DNA from: a virus
IMG/VR virus record: IMGVR_UViG_3300022924_000018
Coordinates: 1-64,000 of that record
Reading direction: 5' to 3' (one strand)
Length of the DNA stretch: 64,000 bases
Part shown: piece by piece, positions 20,010 through 27,556 of the stretch
How positions within the stretch are numbered: the first letter of the stretch is position 1
Layout: each line of letters begins with the position of its first letter
The notes under the pieces: model-generated
Databases searched by the model: none
What the model saw: only the letters and a program-made list of their open reading frames with translations
What the model was told of the DNA's origin: nothing
Position numbers and translations under genes: made by a program

Positions 20010-20156
20010 ATGGAAGAAAATTTACAAAACGAAGAATCGTCTTTAAGAGGTGACACTTGCAATGGGGTAGAGAAACCTACAGATGGCAATGATTGGATTT
20101 GTCAAGATGGTAAATGGGTTAAAATAGATGTTCCAACCCTACCAACAGAACCTTAA
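20010..20156 (+). CDS. Small acidic protein with a Cys pair
   Basis: 48 residues (MEENLQNEESSLRGDTCNGV...) with Cys17 and Cys31 and a WICQDGKWVKI motif that looks like a tiny beta-hairpin stabilised by a disulfide. Perfect promoter box and A-rich leader upstream. It opens the run of small membrane-protein genes. Function unknown. Confidence 0.5.
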   Translation: MEENLQNEESSLRGDTCNGVEKPTDGNDWICQDGKWVKIDVPTLPTEP

Positions 20157-20167
20157 TCATTTCAGAG

Positions 20168-20545
20168 ATGTATAAATACCTACGAGAACATGGGATATTG
20201 ACTACATTTCTAATTCACTGGCTTCTATATTATTTTGCTTTGCTTAATAATACATTGGATTGGGGGTTTAGCGGCAAGTTAAATTACTCAATCCAATGGG
20301 GAAGCCTACCGATATTGGGAATAGGCGTAGCTATTACTTTTTCCAAGTGTATTGATGATTGTAATGTAAGATTGTTAAATGCATGTATATTTAGTATGGC
20401 GGTAAGGCTAGTGGTCATTGTGCTTAAGCCTTGGGGTTTTGACAGTAGTCCTACCATTATGTTCATTTGCGGATTCTGCTTGATATTTTACTTTCTTTAT
20501 GAGTACTTTTACATGAAATCAAAAAGAAGAAAACTATACATTTAA
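20168..20545 (+). CDS. Small multispan membrane protein (holin region)
   Basis: 125 residues with about four hydrophobic helices (around 10-30, 45-60, 70-88 and 95-115) and a basic tail KSKRRKLYI. Eleven bp after the small acidic gene. Location upstream of the lysis block makes a holin or membrane-remodelling role possible; no family recognised. Confidence 0.5.
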   Translation: MYKYLREHGILTTFLIHWLLYYFALLNNTLDWGFSGKLNYSIQWGSLPILGIGVAITFSKCIDDCNVRLLNACIFSMAVRLVVIVLKPWGFDSSPTIMFICGFCLIFYFLYEYFYMKSKRRKLYI

Positions 20546-20550
20546 CTTTG
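20543..20550 (+). promoter_or_regulatory. Bacteroidota -7 promoter box
   Basis: TAACTTTG overlaps the stop of the preceding gene and precedes ATG 20597 by 46 bp. Perfect consensus; no evident -33 element. Confidence 0.4.
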
Positions 20551-20596
20551 CCTATAAGATAAAAATTCTACTTCACAATTTTATAACATTTACACC

Positions 20597-20941
20597 ATGA
20601 AGGGAATTTATCTAAAGCTTTCTATCCTAGCATACACAATATTTGTTTTATGCTACAATTTCTTTGAAGTTACGCTATCAACTAATTACTATTATTTATT
20701 TGAAAAATGTTTTATGCTTATGGTTCTTTTTATAGACTACAAAAGTTCTACGATAACAGACAGGCTGTTTATAAACTATGCAAGAATATTAACGACATTG
20801 GTGCTTGTGCATCTTATACTATCCTTATTTCAGGACGGTGTTAAAGAGTATGGATTGGCATTCTTAGTGTCTAGCGTTGTACTATCTATCTTTGGTTCGT
20901 TAATTGCGCTTTACTTGGAAATAAGGAGAGAGAAATTATGA
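20597..20941 (+). CDS. Small multispan membrane protein
   Basis: 114 residues with four predicted membrane helices (about 5-24, 30-47, 62-80 and 86-106) and a short basic C-terminus. Its stop overlaps the next start (ATGA), so it is translationally coupled to the lipoprotein-like gene at 20938. Holin-like or antiholin-like size and topology; not assigned. Confidence 0.5.
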   Translation: MKGIYLKLSILAYTIFVLCYNFFEVTLSTNYYYLFEKCFMLMVLFIDYKSSTITDRLFINYARILTTLVLVHLILSLFQDGVKEYGLAFLVSSVVLSIFGSLIALYLEIRREKL

Positions 20942-21201
20942 AAAAGGAAAGATTTGTTTGGAGTTGGCCGATACTGCTTATGATATGCGTTACCTTTAGC
21001 GCTAGTGTGTTACAGTCTTGTGGGGCAATAAAAGTTGATAGCATTAACAAACGTCCTATATTAAACACATTCAATCAGCTTAATGCTGTGTGTTGGGTGT
21101 CAGGGTTTACAATTGTTATAGGCATTGCTTTTGCGTATTACGTACACCTACAGTTAACAAAACTAGATGAAAAGATTAACCAATTAAAGCACAGTGAATA
21201 A
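20938..21201 (+). CDS. Lipobox-plus-TM small protein (spanin-like topology)
   Basis: 87 residues. An N-terminal hydrophobic helix ends in a lipobox-like VLQS-C28, and a second helix spans ~51-72 (VCWVSGFTIVIGIAFAYYV), followed by a charged amphipathic tail (KLDEKINQLKHSE). A lipid anchor at one end and a membrane span at the other recalls unimolecular spanins, but the connecting segment is only ~22 residues. It may instead be a plain two-span protein. Confidence 0.45.
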   Translation: MKKERFVWSWPILLMICVTFSASVLQSCGAIKVDSINKRPILNTFNQLNAVCWVSGFTIVIGIAFAYYVHLQLTKLDEKINQLKHSE

Positions 21202-21203
21202 TA

Positions 21204-21500
21204 ATGAATCAATCAGAAGAAAGGGTACAATTATCCCGCAAGTGGAAGCTATTTCAGTTGTATTCACTTCAAATTGCTTTGGGTTGCCTTTCAGGATTGA
21301 TATTATTAAACTTCTCTTATGTGGAGGGAGTGTTCAAGAAAATTCATTTGGAAGCTCTGTATGCTTACTTCCTTGCATCCGTCATTATTATTGGTGTATT
21401 TGCTTTTATGTGTTCAGGAGGAATAGGATTATTCAGATTGATAAATGCAAAGCGATTACTAAGGATTATAGAAAAGGAGGACAATAACGATGGAGTATAA
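21204..21500 (+). CDS. Small two-span membrane protein
   Basis: 98 residues, amphipathic start, two hydrophobic helices (about 20-38 and 52-72) and a basic/acidic tail (KRLLRIIEKEDNNDG). Two bp after the preceding gene and overlapping the next by 11 bp. An alternative frame over the same DNA (from 21194) was judged a shadow because it lacks membrane-helix structure. Confidence 0.45.
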   Translation: MNQSEERVQLSRKWKLFQLYSLQIALGCLSGLILLNFSYVEGVFKKIHLEALYAYFLASVIIIGVFAFMCSGGIGLFRLINAKRLLRIIEKEDNNDGV

Positions 21501-21843
21501 TTACAGAATAGGTCTGGTTGTTTTTCTTATTAATGTTACTATAATTATTTGTTGCAGTATAGGAAGCTATTATAGGTTTCATAGCGCTGTTAACTCTAAA
21601 ACAAAGAAAGAGGCAGACCAACACTTCTTAGTACTTTTATGCTTCCTTACTTTTCTTGTAGCTAATTCTTTTGCCCTATATACAGGATACAAAGCTTATA
21701 TACTGACTCCTTCGTTAATACGGAGTGATTTGATAATTTATAGATTGGCTGACAGAAGTGCTATGTTGCTTGTTAGTATAGGATTGATGTTATTGGGAAG
21801 GAATATTAAAGGAGTGTTTAAACATGAGGATATAGATACTTAA
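21490..21843 (+). CDS. Small three-span membrane protein
   Basis: 117 residues, helices at about 5-25, 45-65 and 90-108, between charged loops. Last of five consecutive small membrane-protein genes (20168-21843) that overlap or abut. The set may include the holin(s), but no member can be singled out from sequence alone. Confidence 0.45.
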   Translation: MEYNYRIGLVVFLINVTIIICCSIGSYYRFHSAVNSKTKKEADQHFLVLLCFLTFLVANSFALYTGYKAYILTPSLIRSDLIIYRLADRSAMLLVSIGLMLLGRNIKGVFKHEDIDT

Positions 21844-21916
21844 AGAACTGTAACTTCGTTATATTCATAATTTGTTTTTAGAGAAAGGAGAAAGGTGTTC
21901 GGATGGATGCCTTTTC

Positions 21917-21942
21917 TTGTTTATTGATATTCAGTACATTTA
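21917..21942 (+). promoter_or_regulatory. Possible promoter before the beta-helix gene
   Basis: TTG at 21917 and TACATTTA at 21935-21942 resemble a -33/-7 pair with one mismatch and short spacing, 19 bp before ATG 21961. Confidence 0.25.
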
Positions 21943-21960
21943 CATAAAAAAAGAATCACT

Positions 21961-23199
21961 ATGGCTTTAAGAAAAGGAACAATCACAGAGGGAGGTAATA
22001 AGATTACTTGGACTCAAACGGATAAGGGTATATCCTATTCAGATGGAAAGACTGCTATCCCATCTCCTGACAACATGGATGCTAAAATAGCTTATAAGAC
22101 CGCTACCTCTGTTGTAGTGCCTCCTGTAGTTATACCACCTGTTGTGGACACTAAATGGGTTTCATATACTCCTGATGAGTTGTCTACTAAAGTTGGATTA
22201 AAAGACGTAAACGTTAGGATTAAGGCATCAACTAAGCCTTATACAGGTCAATATACCCTTACAGATTTTGAGCGTGTTACAATTGATCTAAATGCGTCAG
22301 AAGGTGTAGTATTCTCTACATGGAATATGGAAGCTTTTGTGCTTAAAGGAATAACGAATGATTTACATTTTATTAATGGAAATGTAACTAAGACTAACAG
22401 GCCATTTGTTAAGTACGATTATTTGGGAAGTAAGCAATTAAGTGGCATTACTTTCGATAAAATGGTGTTGGACAATACAGGTAGTTTATTTGACTCTCAA
22501 GGTGGTTATAAAGACTCTGTAGAGCAATTGGCTTTAGGTATTATCAATAACTTTAAAGTAACGAATACAACTATTAAAAACTCTCCAAATCAAGGTACTT
22601 TTGTTGTGGTTAAGGGGGAAGATTGGCTATTTGAAAATGTTACGGTAGATAATGTAGCTGTTACATCTGGACAACATGCACATATATTGGTGTTGATGGG
22701 TAATGGAATCATAAGGAATAGCATAGTTACTAATCATAGGGGAAGTTTTAATAGGGTTACGGCATATAACTTAACCACGGCTAATAAGAAATCGGTATTT
22801 ACTAACAATATTGTTGATAGTTCAACTAGGTACAGTGCCTTTGAGGTGTTTTACTTACCTGATGAGGTTTATAAAAAAGCAGGATTGTTTTATCCTTCTA
22901 GTGTATTAATTTACAATAATACTATTGGTAGATTAGGATGGACAGATAAGATTTGGGAGAATGTTGGTGTTGATATCTATGATAGCAGAGGTGCTGTAGA
23001 GTTCTATAACAACTTATGCTATAATTTATACTCAAACAATAACAATGCTAATCCTAGTTTAATTAACTATGCGAGTAGGGATGCTAAAGACCCTTTAGTT
23101 AAGTCTTATGGCAATGTGTATAAAGCTACATGGCAAGAAGCAGTAGAGAACTTAAACAGTTTTAAATCTAAATTTAATGGCGTAGGAGCGTCTTTGTAG
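21961..23199 (+). CDS. Parallel beta-helix protein (possible depolymerase or receptor-binding protein)
   Basis: 412 residues. A small N-terminal domain (1-47) and a Pro/Val linker (VVVPPVVIPPVV, ~51-62) precede a right-handed beta-helix-like region (~75-400) with recurring short strands and Asn/Gly turns (LHFINGNVTKTNR, WLFENVTVDNVAV, NGIIRNSIVTNHRG, SVFTNNIVDSS), as in pectate-lyase-like phage enzymes. No conserved catalytic Asp/Arg set can be claimed. It lies between membrane-protein genes and the muramidase, so it could act on surface glycan or be a late-added spike. Confidence 0.55.
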   Translation: MALRKGTITEGGNKITWTQTDKGISYSDGKTAIPSPDNMDAKIAYKTATSVVVPPVVIPPVVDTKWVSYTPDELSTKVGLKDVNVRIKASTKPYTGQYTLTDFERVTIDLNASEGVVFSTWNMEAFVLKGITNDLHFINGNVTKTNRPFVKYDYLGSKQLSGITFDKMVLDNTGSLFDSQGGYKDSVEQLALGIINNFKVTNTTIKNSPNQGTFVVVKGEDWLFENVTVDNVAVTSGQHAHILVLMGNGIIRNSIVTNHRGSFNRVTAYNLTTANKKSVFTNNIVDSSTRYSAFEVFYLPDEVYKKAGLFYPSSVLIYNNTIGRLGWTDKIWENVGVDIYDSRGAVEFYNNLCYNLYSNNNNANPSLINYASRDAKDPLVKSYGNVYKATWQEAVENLNSFKSKFNGVGASL

Positions 23200-23202
23200 G
23201 AT

Positions 23203-23739
23203 ATGCTGAATAAACAAGATATAAAAGAACTTGCAGAAAAGAACGGTTACACTTATGATAACTTAAATGCCGTTGTTAAAGTGGAGTCGGGAGGGATAGG
23301 ATTTGCAGCAGATGGAAAGATTATAATTCAATTCGAGCCATCTTGGTTTAAGAGGAAGTCTCCTTATACCCCATCTGGACTGTGGTCACAGAATGGAGTT
23401 GAAAGACAAGTAAGAGAATGGCAAGCATTTAATGACGCTTTTAAACGTGACCCAAATGCTGCTATGGAATCAACATCAATAGGATTGATGCAGGTAATGG
23501 GGTTTCATTATAGCTTATTAGGATTTAAAACTGTAGGAGAGATGTGGGATTTTGCAAAGGTTTCAGAACGAAACCAATTAGATTTAGCGATTAGATTTAT
23601 CAAGTCAAATAAAAAACTAGATAAGGCTTTAAAAGAGGGCGATGCAGCCACTTTCGCTTATTATTACAATGGTAGTGGGTATAAGAAATTTAAATACGAC
23701 ACACGGCTTGTATCAGCAGGAATGAAATCAACTAAATAA
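23203..23739 (+). CDS. N-acetylmuramidase-type endolysin (DUF3380-like)
   Basis: 178 residues. The pattern of the muramidase family first described as DUF3380 is visible: Glu28 in VVKVESGG as likely catalytic acid, IIQFEPSWFKR (~41-51), STSIGLMQVMGFHY (~91-104) and a C-terminal FAYYYNGSGYKKF. It would cleave the glycan backbone of peptidoglycan at lysis. No signal peptide, so release by a holin is expected. Membrane protein and spanin-like genes follow directly. Confidence 0.75.
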   Translation: MLNKQDIKELAEKNGYTYDNLNAVVKVESGGIGFAADGKIIIQFEPSWFKRKSPYTPSGLWSQNGVERQVREWQAFNDAFKRDPNAAMESTSIGLMQVMGFHYSLLGFKTVGEMWDFAKVSERNQLDLAIRFIKSNKKLDKALKEGDAATFAYYYNGSGYKKFKYDTRLVSAGMKSTK

Positions 23740-23747
23740 AATATATT

Positions 23748-24131
23748 ATGGAATTTCAAATTTATCTTAAATGTGTTATAGCAGGAATACTAGGTATGAT
23801 TGCTCACATTGTCTTTTTAAAGCTTCCTGCGGTAAGGAAACGTAGCTTGGCAGCTAACAAGCCATTTAACCTTAAAGAGTACTTTAAAGATGATTGGTTA
23901 GCTATTCTTGGCTCTTTTCTTACTGTAGTTATTTGCGTTTATCTATTGGATGAAATTATAGGGTACAATCCTAACTTCTTTAGATATGTTAAATATGGGT
24001 TCTTGTTTATAGGTTATACAGGGAGTTCAGTATTAATTGGGATACTAGGTAAGGCAGACCCTAAAATACTAACTAAGGTGGATAAGGCTACAAATGAGTT
24101 AAGCGACATTAAAGCGGGAGATAGATTATGA
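23748..24131 (+). CDS. Small membrane protein of the lysis block (holin candidate)
   Basis: 127 residues with three hydrophobic helices (about 5-24, 49-69 and 77-97) and a charged C-terminal tail (KADPKILTKVDKATNELSD). It lies 8 bp after the muramidase gene and overlaps the next gene by ATGA. Order endolysin, membrane protein, spanin candidate makes this the best holin candidate in the window. Confidence 0.55.
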   Translation: MEFQIYLKCVIAGILGMIAHIVFLKLPAVRKRSLAANKPFNLKEYFKDDWLAILGSFLTVVICVYLLDEIIGYNPNFFRYVKYGFLFIGYTGSSVLIGILGKADPKILTKVDKATNELSDIKAGDRL

Positions 24132-24664
24132 AGGAAGACGGGAAGGGATTAATCAATTGGTCTTTGGTAGGTGTGGTTGTTGGAGTGATTATGCTGTTGC
24201 TGTTTTTAGCGGGGTTATTCCAATCATGCGGAACACGTAAGGTAGAAACTCAAATCGCTAAGACAGATGTTAAGGTTGATAAGGAGGTAAAAGAAAGCGG
24301 TACTCAATCTAACAAAGTAGAAATTTATACTAATACTGTTGCCTCTGAAAAGAGTGATAAAGTAGACGAAAGACAAGAGCAAAGGATAACAGAGCTTTAT
24401 AATGAAAATGGGGTGCTTATAAAGCGATTGACGGAGTTAACTAATCAAAAGAGTACAGATAAGTCAATTAAAGATAAAAGTGTCTTAGAAAGCTTTATTT
24501 CGTTTGAATATAAAACGTTTGTTACTACCTATCGTGAAACTATTACTATACACACTAAAGGAAAAGTTAAGGCATCCGAAACAAGTAACAAGTACTTTTA
24601 TATTACTATAGCTTTATTAGGTGGATTAGTTATTTGGTTAGGGTATAAAAAGGTAAGGGGCTAA
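24128..24664 (+). CDS. Unimolecular spanin candidate
   Basis: 178 residues. An N-terminal hydrophobic segment (~11-30) ends in a lipobox-like LFQS-C34. A ~115-residue charged coiled-coil-like periplasmic stretch follows (KVDKEVKESGTQSNKVEIY..., ELYNENGVLIKRL), then a C-terminal membrane span (~155-173, YFYITIALLGGLVIWLGY) and a basic end. An outer-membrane lipid anchor plus inner-membrane C-terminal span is the known architecture of u-spanins (for example T1 gp11), which fuse the two membranes at lysis. The alternative is a two-span Rz-like protein. Last late gene before the convergent terminator. Confidence 0.55.
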   Translation: MKEDGKGLINWSLVGVVVGVIMLLLFLAGLFQSCGTRKVETQIAKTDVKVDKEVKESGTQSNKVEIYTNTVASEKSDKVDERQEQRITELYNENGVLIKRLTELTNQKSTDKSIKDKSVLESFISFEYKTFVTTYRETITIHTKGKVKASETSNKYFYITIALLGGLVIWLGYKKVRG

Positions 24665-24677
24665 TCACCCCTTTTTT
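24655..24677 (+). terminator. Intrinsic terminator between converging operons
   Basis: AAGGGG (24655) and CCCCTT (24668) form a 6-bp stem with a 7-nt loop, followed by a run of T. It lies between the stop of the spanin candidate and the end of the converging - strand cluster, and ends late + transcription. Confidence 0.65.
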
Positions 24678-24678
24678 A

Positions 24679-25140
24679 TTAATCATTCGGTTTAAATAAC
24701 ACTATCCATTTGCCTGTTGTTGATTCTGCTTCTAACCATTTGGTATTTGCTTCTTTCCATTTTACATCCGAAGTGTAATCATGATAAATTGGATATTCAT
24801 AAGGATTAACCTCATACACTTGTAAATGCTGCATCAGGGATTTGAAGGAATCTAGGGCGCTAAATAACGAATGAGTAAAATACCCTTTACGGTAATCCTT
24901 ATGCTTAATTAAACCGTAATCATTATACTCATCAACCATAATCTTAGCTGTTTCTTCTGTAACCTCGCTTGTAAGTCCGATTAAAACCGTGCCTTTCGGG
25001 AAGTATTCCCTGAATGTTTCATGACCAACAAAGTAAGATAAATAAGGCTTTTCATCATTGAAATACTTAAACCTATCTGCCCCGGGTGATGGAAGGAAAA
25101 ACGTTACCGTTCCCTTTTCTGTTTTATGTTCTACTTGCAT
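24679..25140 (-). CDS. Hypothetical early protein, last of the leftward cluster
   Basis: 153 residues, rich in aromatics and charged residues (DEKPYLSYFVGHETFREYFPKG), with a mixed alpha/beta look and no Cys, membrane span or known motif. It starts 2 bp after the preceding Zn-binding-like gene. Family not recognised. Confidence 0.55.
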   Translation of the reverse strand: MQVEHKTEKGTVTFFLPSPGADRFKYFNDEKPYLSYFVGHETFREYFPKGTVLIGLTSEVTEETAKIMVDEYNDYGLIKHKDYRKGYFTHSLFSALDSFKSLMQHLQVYEVNPYEYPIYHDYTSDVKWKEANTKWLEAESTTGKWIVLFKPND

Positions 25141-25142
25141 GG

Positions 25143-25391
25143 TTAAGCGTTAGATGTAAAACAAGTTACGCATAAAACAGGATGTGATTTCTTACCAAAT
25201 TCAAAATCGATTTTAGAAAGTTGTTTGTCGCAATTACAGCAATTAGGATTATGATAAAGTTCTTTTTCTTCATCCCATTCTAAATCCATTTTTTCGGCAA
25301 TATCTTGTATCTTATCGGGATTTGGATTAGCTATGTCTAGTTTATCAAACGCAAGGTCTAATACTTCATTGTCAGTTAAGTGTGTTTTCAT
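25143..25391 (-). CDS. Small protein with a C-terminal zinc-finger-like module
   Basis: 82 residues: an acidic helical N-terminal half, then CCNCDKQLSKIDFEFGKKSHPVLCVTC, i.e. CxxC...CxxC spaced like a treble-clef or zinc-ribbon site. Likely binds one zinc ion; role unknown. Confidence 0.5.
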   Translation of the reverse strand: MKTHLTDNEVLDLAFDKLDIANPNPDKIQDIAEKMDLEWDEEKELYHNPNCCNCDKQLSKIDFEFGKKSHPVLCVTCFTSNA

Positions 25392-25425
25392 AATCTTACT
25401 TTAAATTGTTTCTAAATCTGTTAGG

Positions 25426-25626
25426 TTAGTATGAGTTTAGAATAGTCATAGCATATTGAAATGCCCTAGTCCAAGTTTGTTCCAATCCATTAATTTCATT
25501 CCATCCGATTCGATCTGCGTGATCTTCATAACTATATTGCACGTCGTCGGGGTCTTGAATAGTTTTCATAATATCCGCCCGCATTTGTTCTTGATGGTTT
25601 TTTCTAATTATATCTATTGTTTCCAT
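25426..25626 (-). CDS. Hypothetical small acidic protein
   Basis: 66 residues, helical, with many Asp/Glu/Gln and two Trp (DRIGWNEINGLEQTWTRAFQYAMTILNSY). Not recognised; part of the dense leftward cluster. Confidence 0.45.
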   Translation of the reverse strand: METIDIIRKNHQEQMRADIMKTIQDPDDVQYSYEDHADRIGWNEINGLEQTWTRAFQYAMTILNSY

Positions 25627-25631
25627 ATCTC

Positions 25632-25856
25632 TTATGTTAAATCCTTTAGGTTGAGGATTGATTGTTTGTCAATAATAACCTCGTATCCGGCATCCCCTTT
25701 ATCAATGCATTTATAATTTGCCTTTTCCGCTGCTTCATCTAACTTTTGATTGGCGTATAGCTTCATTGCTTTTAAAATCATTGCATCTGTTTTACGACCA
25801 ACTGGCCATGGTCTATTTGGACAAACTAAGTCAAGTATTTCTTCTGCTGTTTTCAT
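25632..25856 (-). CDS. Hypothetical small protein
   Basis: 74 residues starting MKTAEEILDLV, a start shared by many small Bacteroidota-phage proteins of unknown role; helical, with a C-terminal part IIDKQSILNLKDL. Similar to the MEIK-type proteins at 51803 and 52197 in its opening pattern. Confidence 0.45.
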   Translation of the reverse strand: MKTAEEILDLVCPNRPWPVGRKTDAMILKAMKLYANQKLDEAAEKANYKCIDKGDAGYEVIIDKQSILNLKDLT

Positions 25857-25866
25857 ACTTGTAAAT

Positions 25867-25965
25867 TTACCTTTTATATACCCTTAAAAACGTTCTATAC
25901 TTACCGTCTGTAGGGATGTGTTTGTCTAAACATATTATATGCCATATTGCTTTTAGTAGCTTCAT
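25867..25965 (-). CDS. Basic microprotein
   Basis: 32 residues (MKLLKAIWHIICLDKHIPTDGKYR...), with a hydrophobic amphipathic start and a basic end. The start overlaps the stop of the upstream gene (ATGA), the coupling seen throughout the cluster, which is the main reason to accept it. Confidence 0.4.
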   Translation of the reverse strand: MKLLKAIWHIICLDKHIPTDGKYRTFLRVYKR

Positions 25966-26222
25966 AGCAGTTCTAATTTTTTATTGGTGTCTCTAGATAA
26001 TTTTCCAAACCCTCGATTAAACAACTTTAAATAATCATTAACAAGTTTTCTATGCGTTTCAATAAAAATCCAATCTTCATCATCCATGACGCTACCTATA
26101 GTCATATTTCTACCAACACTCATTATTAATTGCTGTACAATTCGTATTTCGGACTGTCTATCTTCGAAATATTCTATATGAGTCAAAAGTTTATTTGCCT
26201 CATTAATTGTTTCTTTTTCCAT
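25962..26222 (-). CDS. Hypothetical helical protein
   Basis: 86 residues, almost all helical and amphipathic (EANKLLTHIEYFEDRQSEIRIVQQLI), consistent with a small coiled-coil protein. Two bp after the exported-protein gene at 26225. Confidence 0.45.
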   Translation of the reverse strand: MEKETINEANKLLTHIEYFEDRQSEIRIVQQLIMSVGRNMTIGSVMDDEDWIFIETHRKLVNDYLKLFNRGFGKLSRDTNKKLELL

Positions 26223-26224
26223 TT

Positions 26225-26515
26225 CTACTTCTCCTTTTTAACTTGGTTAGTACCTAAGAACTGTGCTAATCCCTGCATCTGTTCTCTTAACTCTTTAGCT
26301 TTCTTACTTGGTATATCACTTTCTTCTATTGACTTATTAATGTTTCCTAATATTCCGTATATCTGCTTTAGATTAGTAGGTGTTAGATTTAAGTGGGTAA
26401 TGGTGTCCTGTACGGCTTTAACTTCTTGTTTAGGCTTAGTTACCTCTTTAGTTGATTGACCGTAGCTTATAACGGCTGTAAATGCGAATAATGTTGTAAT
26501 GATAAGTTTTTTCAT
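26225..26515 (-). CDS. Exported early protein with signal peptide
   Basis: 96 residues. A signal peptide (MKKLIITTLFAFTAVISYG, cleavage before Q20) precedes a charged helical mature part of ~76 residues (LKQIYGILGNINKSIEESDI, KKAKELREQMQG). Export of an early phage protein to the periplasm suggests superinfection exclusion or envelope modulation; this is inference. Confidence 0.55.
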   Translation of the reverse strand: MKKLIITTLFAFTAVISYGQSTKEVTKPKQEVKAVQDTITHLNLTPTNLKQIYGILGNINKSIEESDIPSKKAKELREQMQGLAQFLGTNQVKKEK

Positions 26516-26733
26516 TTTATTATTTGTTTTATTAATGATGATAAGTTGTGTATTTCTTCATGTGTTATGATTATTTCTTTCCCCTTTTTAGTAGTTAAAA
26601 CAATAAAGTCATTTTCGCTACTCGTATATACATTACCTCCGTTTTTTAATGGGTAAGAAATGCTTAAAGTTGTTGATGCTTCATTTTGAGGCCAATTATA
26701 AGCAGGCTGAATGTATTGTGTTTCATTTTCCAT
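26512..26733 (-). CDS. Hypothetical small beta-rich protein
   Basis: 73 residues (ENETQYIQPAYNWPQNEAS..., NGGNVYTSSENDFIVLTTKKG, ending in an amphipathic helix). ATGA overlap with the exported-protein gene. Not recognised. Confidence 0.45.
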   Translation of the reverse strand: MENETQYIQPAYNWPQNEASTTLSISYPLKNGGNVYTSSENDFIVLTTKKGKEIIITHEEIHNLSSLIKQIIK

Positions 26734-26734
26734 C

Positions 26735-27040
26735 TTATTCCTTAATTATTAAAATCCTCTTTACTGTTATTGTTTTAAGCTTATATCCTTTATATAAATA
26801 TATAGGGAACATAAGTTGATCGTAGAAGTTTAACGTAGCTACATCCCTTTTTAAATCAGTTGTATTGGCTATGTAATATCTATCGTTAGATTTAGTATAA
26901 ACGTAAGTATAAAGGGTGTCAGGTTCGTTATGATTAGTGTTTTCAAGTTTACTGACATATATGTTTACATCAACGTATTCGGGTAGTGTTTCCTGCTTTG
27001 AGCATCCTGCAAAAAGTAATAGGAGTAGTAGATATTTCAT
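26735..27040 (-). CDS. Early lipoprotein
   Basis: 101 residues with a short hydrophobic leader and a good lipobox (LFAG-C13). The mature part is charged and beta-rich (EYVDVNIYVSKLEN, ANTTDLKRDVATLNFYDQ). Small lipoproteins made early by phages can block receptors against superinfection; that role is a hypothesis here. Confidence 0.55.
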   Translation of the reverse strand: MKYLLLLLLFAGCSKQETLPEYVDVNIYVSKLENTNHNEPDTLYTYVYTKSNDRYYIANTTDLKRDVATLNFYDQLMFPIYLYKGYKLKTITVKRILIIKE

Positions 27041-27044
27041 AGTT

Positions 27045-27230
27045 TTATTTCTTAATTACTGATTCATTTTGTAGTCCCCATGCAGGGCTTTCTCGGTCTA
27101 AGTTTCTAAGTGACCATTTCTGTGCGAGGGTAACATCCATTTCTGTTATCTTTAAATGATGCGCCACCCTTCCAATAGTAAAATTAGGATTAGCCTTTAA
27201 GAAAGCTAATATCTCTTCTCTGCTTTTCAT
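27045..27230 (-). CDS. Small helix-turn-helix-like protein
   Basis: 61 residues; NFTIGRVAHHLKITEMDVTLA (~17-37) has the spacing of a helix-turn-helix, with a short N-terminal helix before it. Could be a small regulator. Overlaps the downstream gene by 4 bp. Confidence 0.45.
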   Translation of the reverse strand: MKSREEILAFLKANPNFTIGRVAHHLKITEMDVTLAQKWSLRNLDRESPAWGLQNESVIKK

Positions 27231-27484
27231 AAATTCTCAAGTTTGTTTTTAATATCATTTTGTGAATAATTGTTTCTTTTGTAACCGAATGGATTGGCAA
27301 GCTTAAATAAATAGTCCATAGTCTTAAAATAAGGTTCTTGTTTATGTATAGGCATTTCTTCAAACTCTATATTGTCTAGCTTTCGCTTTAAATACTTGTA
27401 TTCTTTTTTAGGAGTGACTTTGCTTTTGGAGGTTTCCTTTTGCTTAGACGTTACTTTAGGAGGACTAAACGGGTAATATCTCAT
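27227..27484 (-). CDS. Basic hypothetical protein
   Basis: 85 residues, Lys-rich (TSKQKETSKSKVTPKKEYKY at ~11-30), disordered N-terminus then a helical part. Possibly nucleic-acid binding by charge alone. It follows the hairpin pair downstream of the SSB-like gene. Confidence 0.45.
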   Translation of the reverse strand: MRYYPFSPPKVTSKQKETSKSKVTPKKEYKYLKRKLDNIEFEEMPIHKQEPYFKTMDYLFKLANPFGYKRNNYSQNDIKNKLENL

Positions 27485-27494
27485 AATAAGAAGT

Positions 27495-27556
27495 TAAAGG
27501 AGGCTTTTTACACCTCCAATTAGATTAAAATGGTAGTGTTATTTTCTTACCATTTT
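27495..27556 (-). terminator. Two tandem hairpins downstream of the SSB-like gene
   Basis: On the - strand a 9-bp stem AAAATGGTA/TACCATTTT (27548-27556 with 27527-27535) is followed by GGAGG/CCTCC around TGTAAAAAG and a short T run. They directly follow the SSB-like stop codon and would end or attenuate leftward transcription. Confidence 0.55.

Noticed and set aside
21194-21487. 97-codon frame in the membrane-protein cluster
   Set aside because: The overlapping frame 21204-21500 gives two clean membrane helices and proper spacing; this one gives Cys- and Arg-rich sequence without structure.
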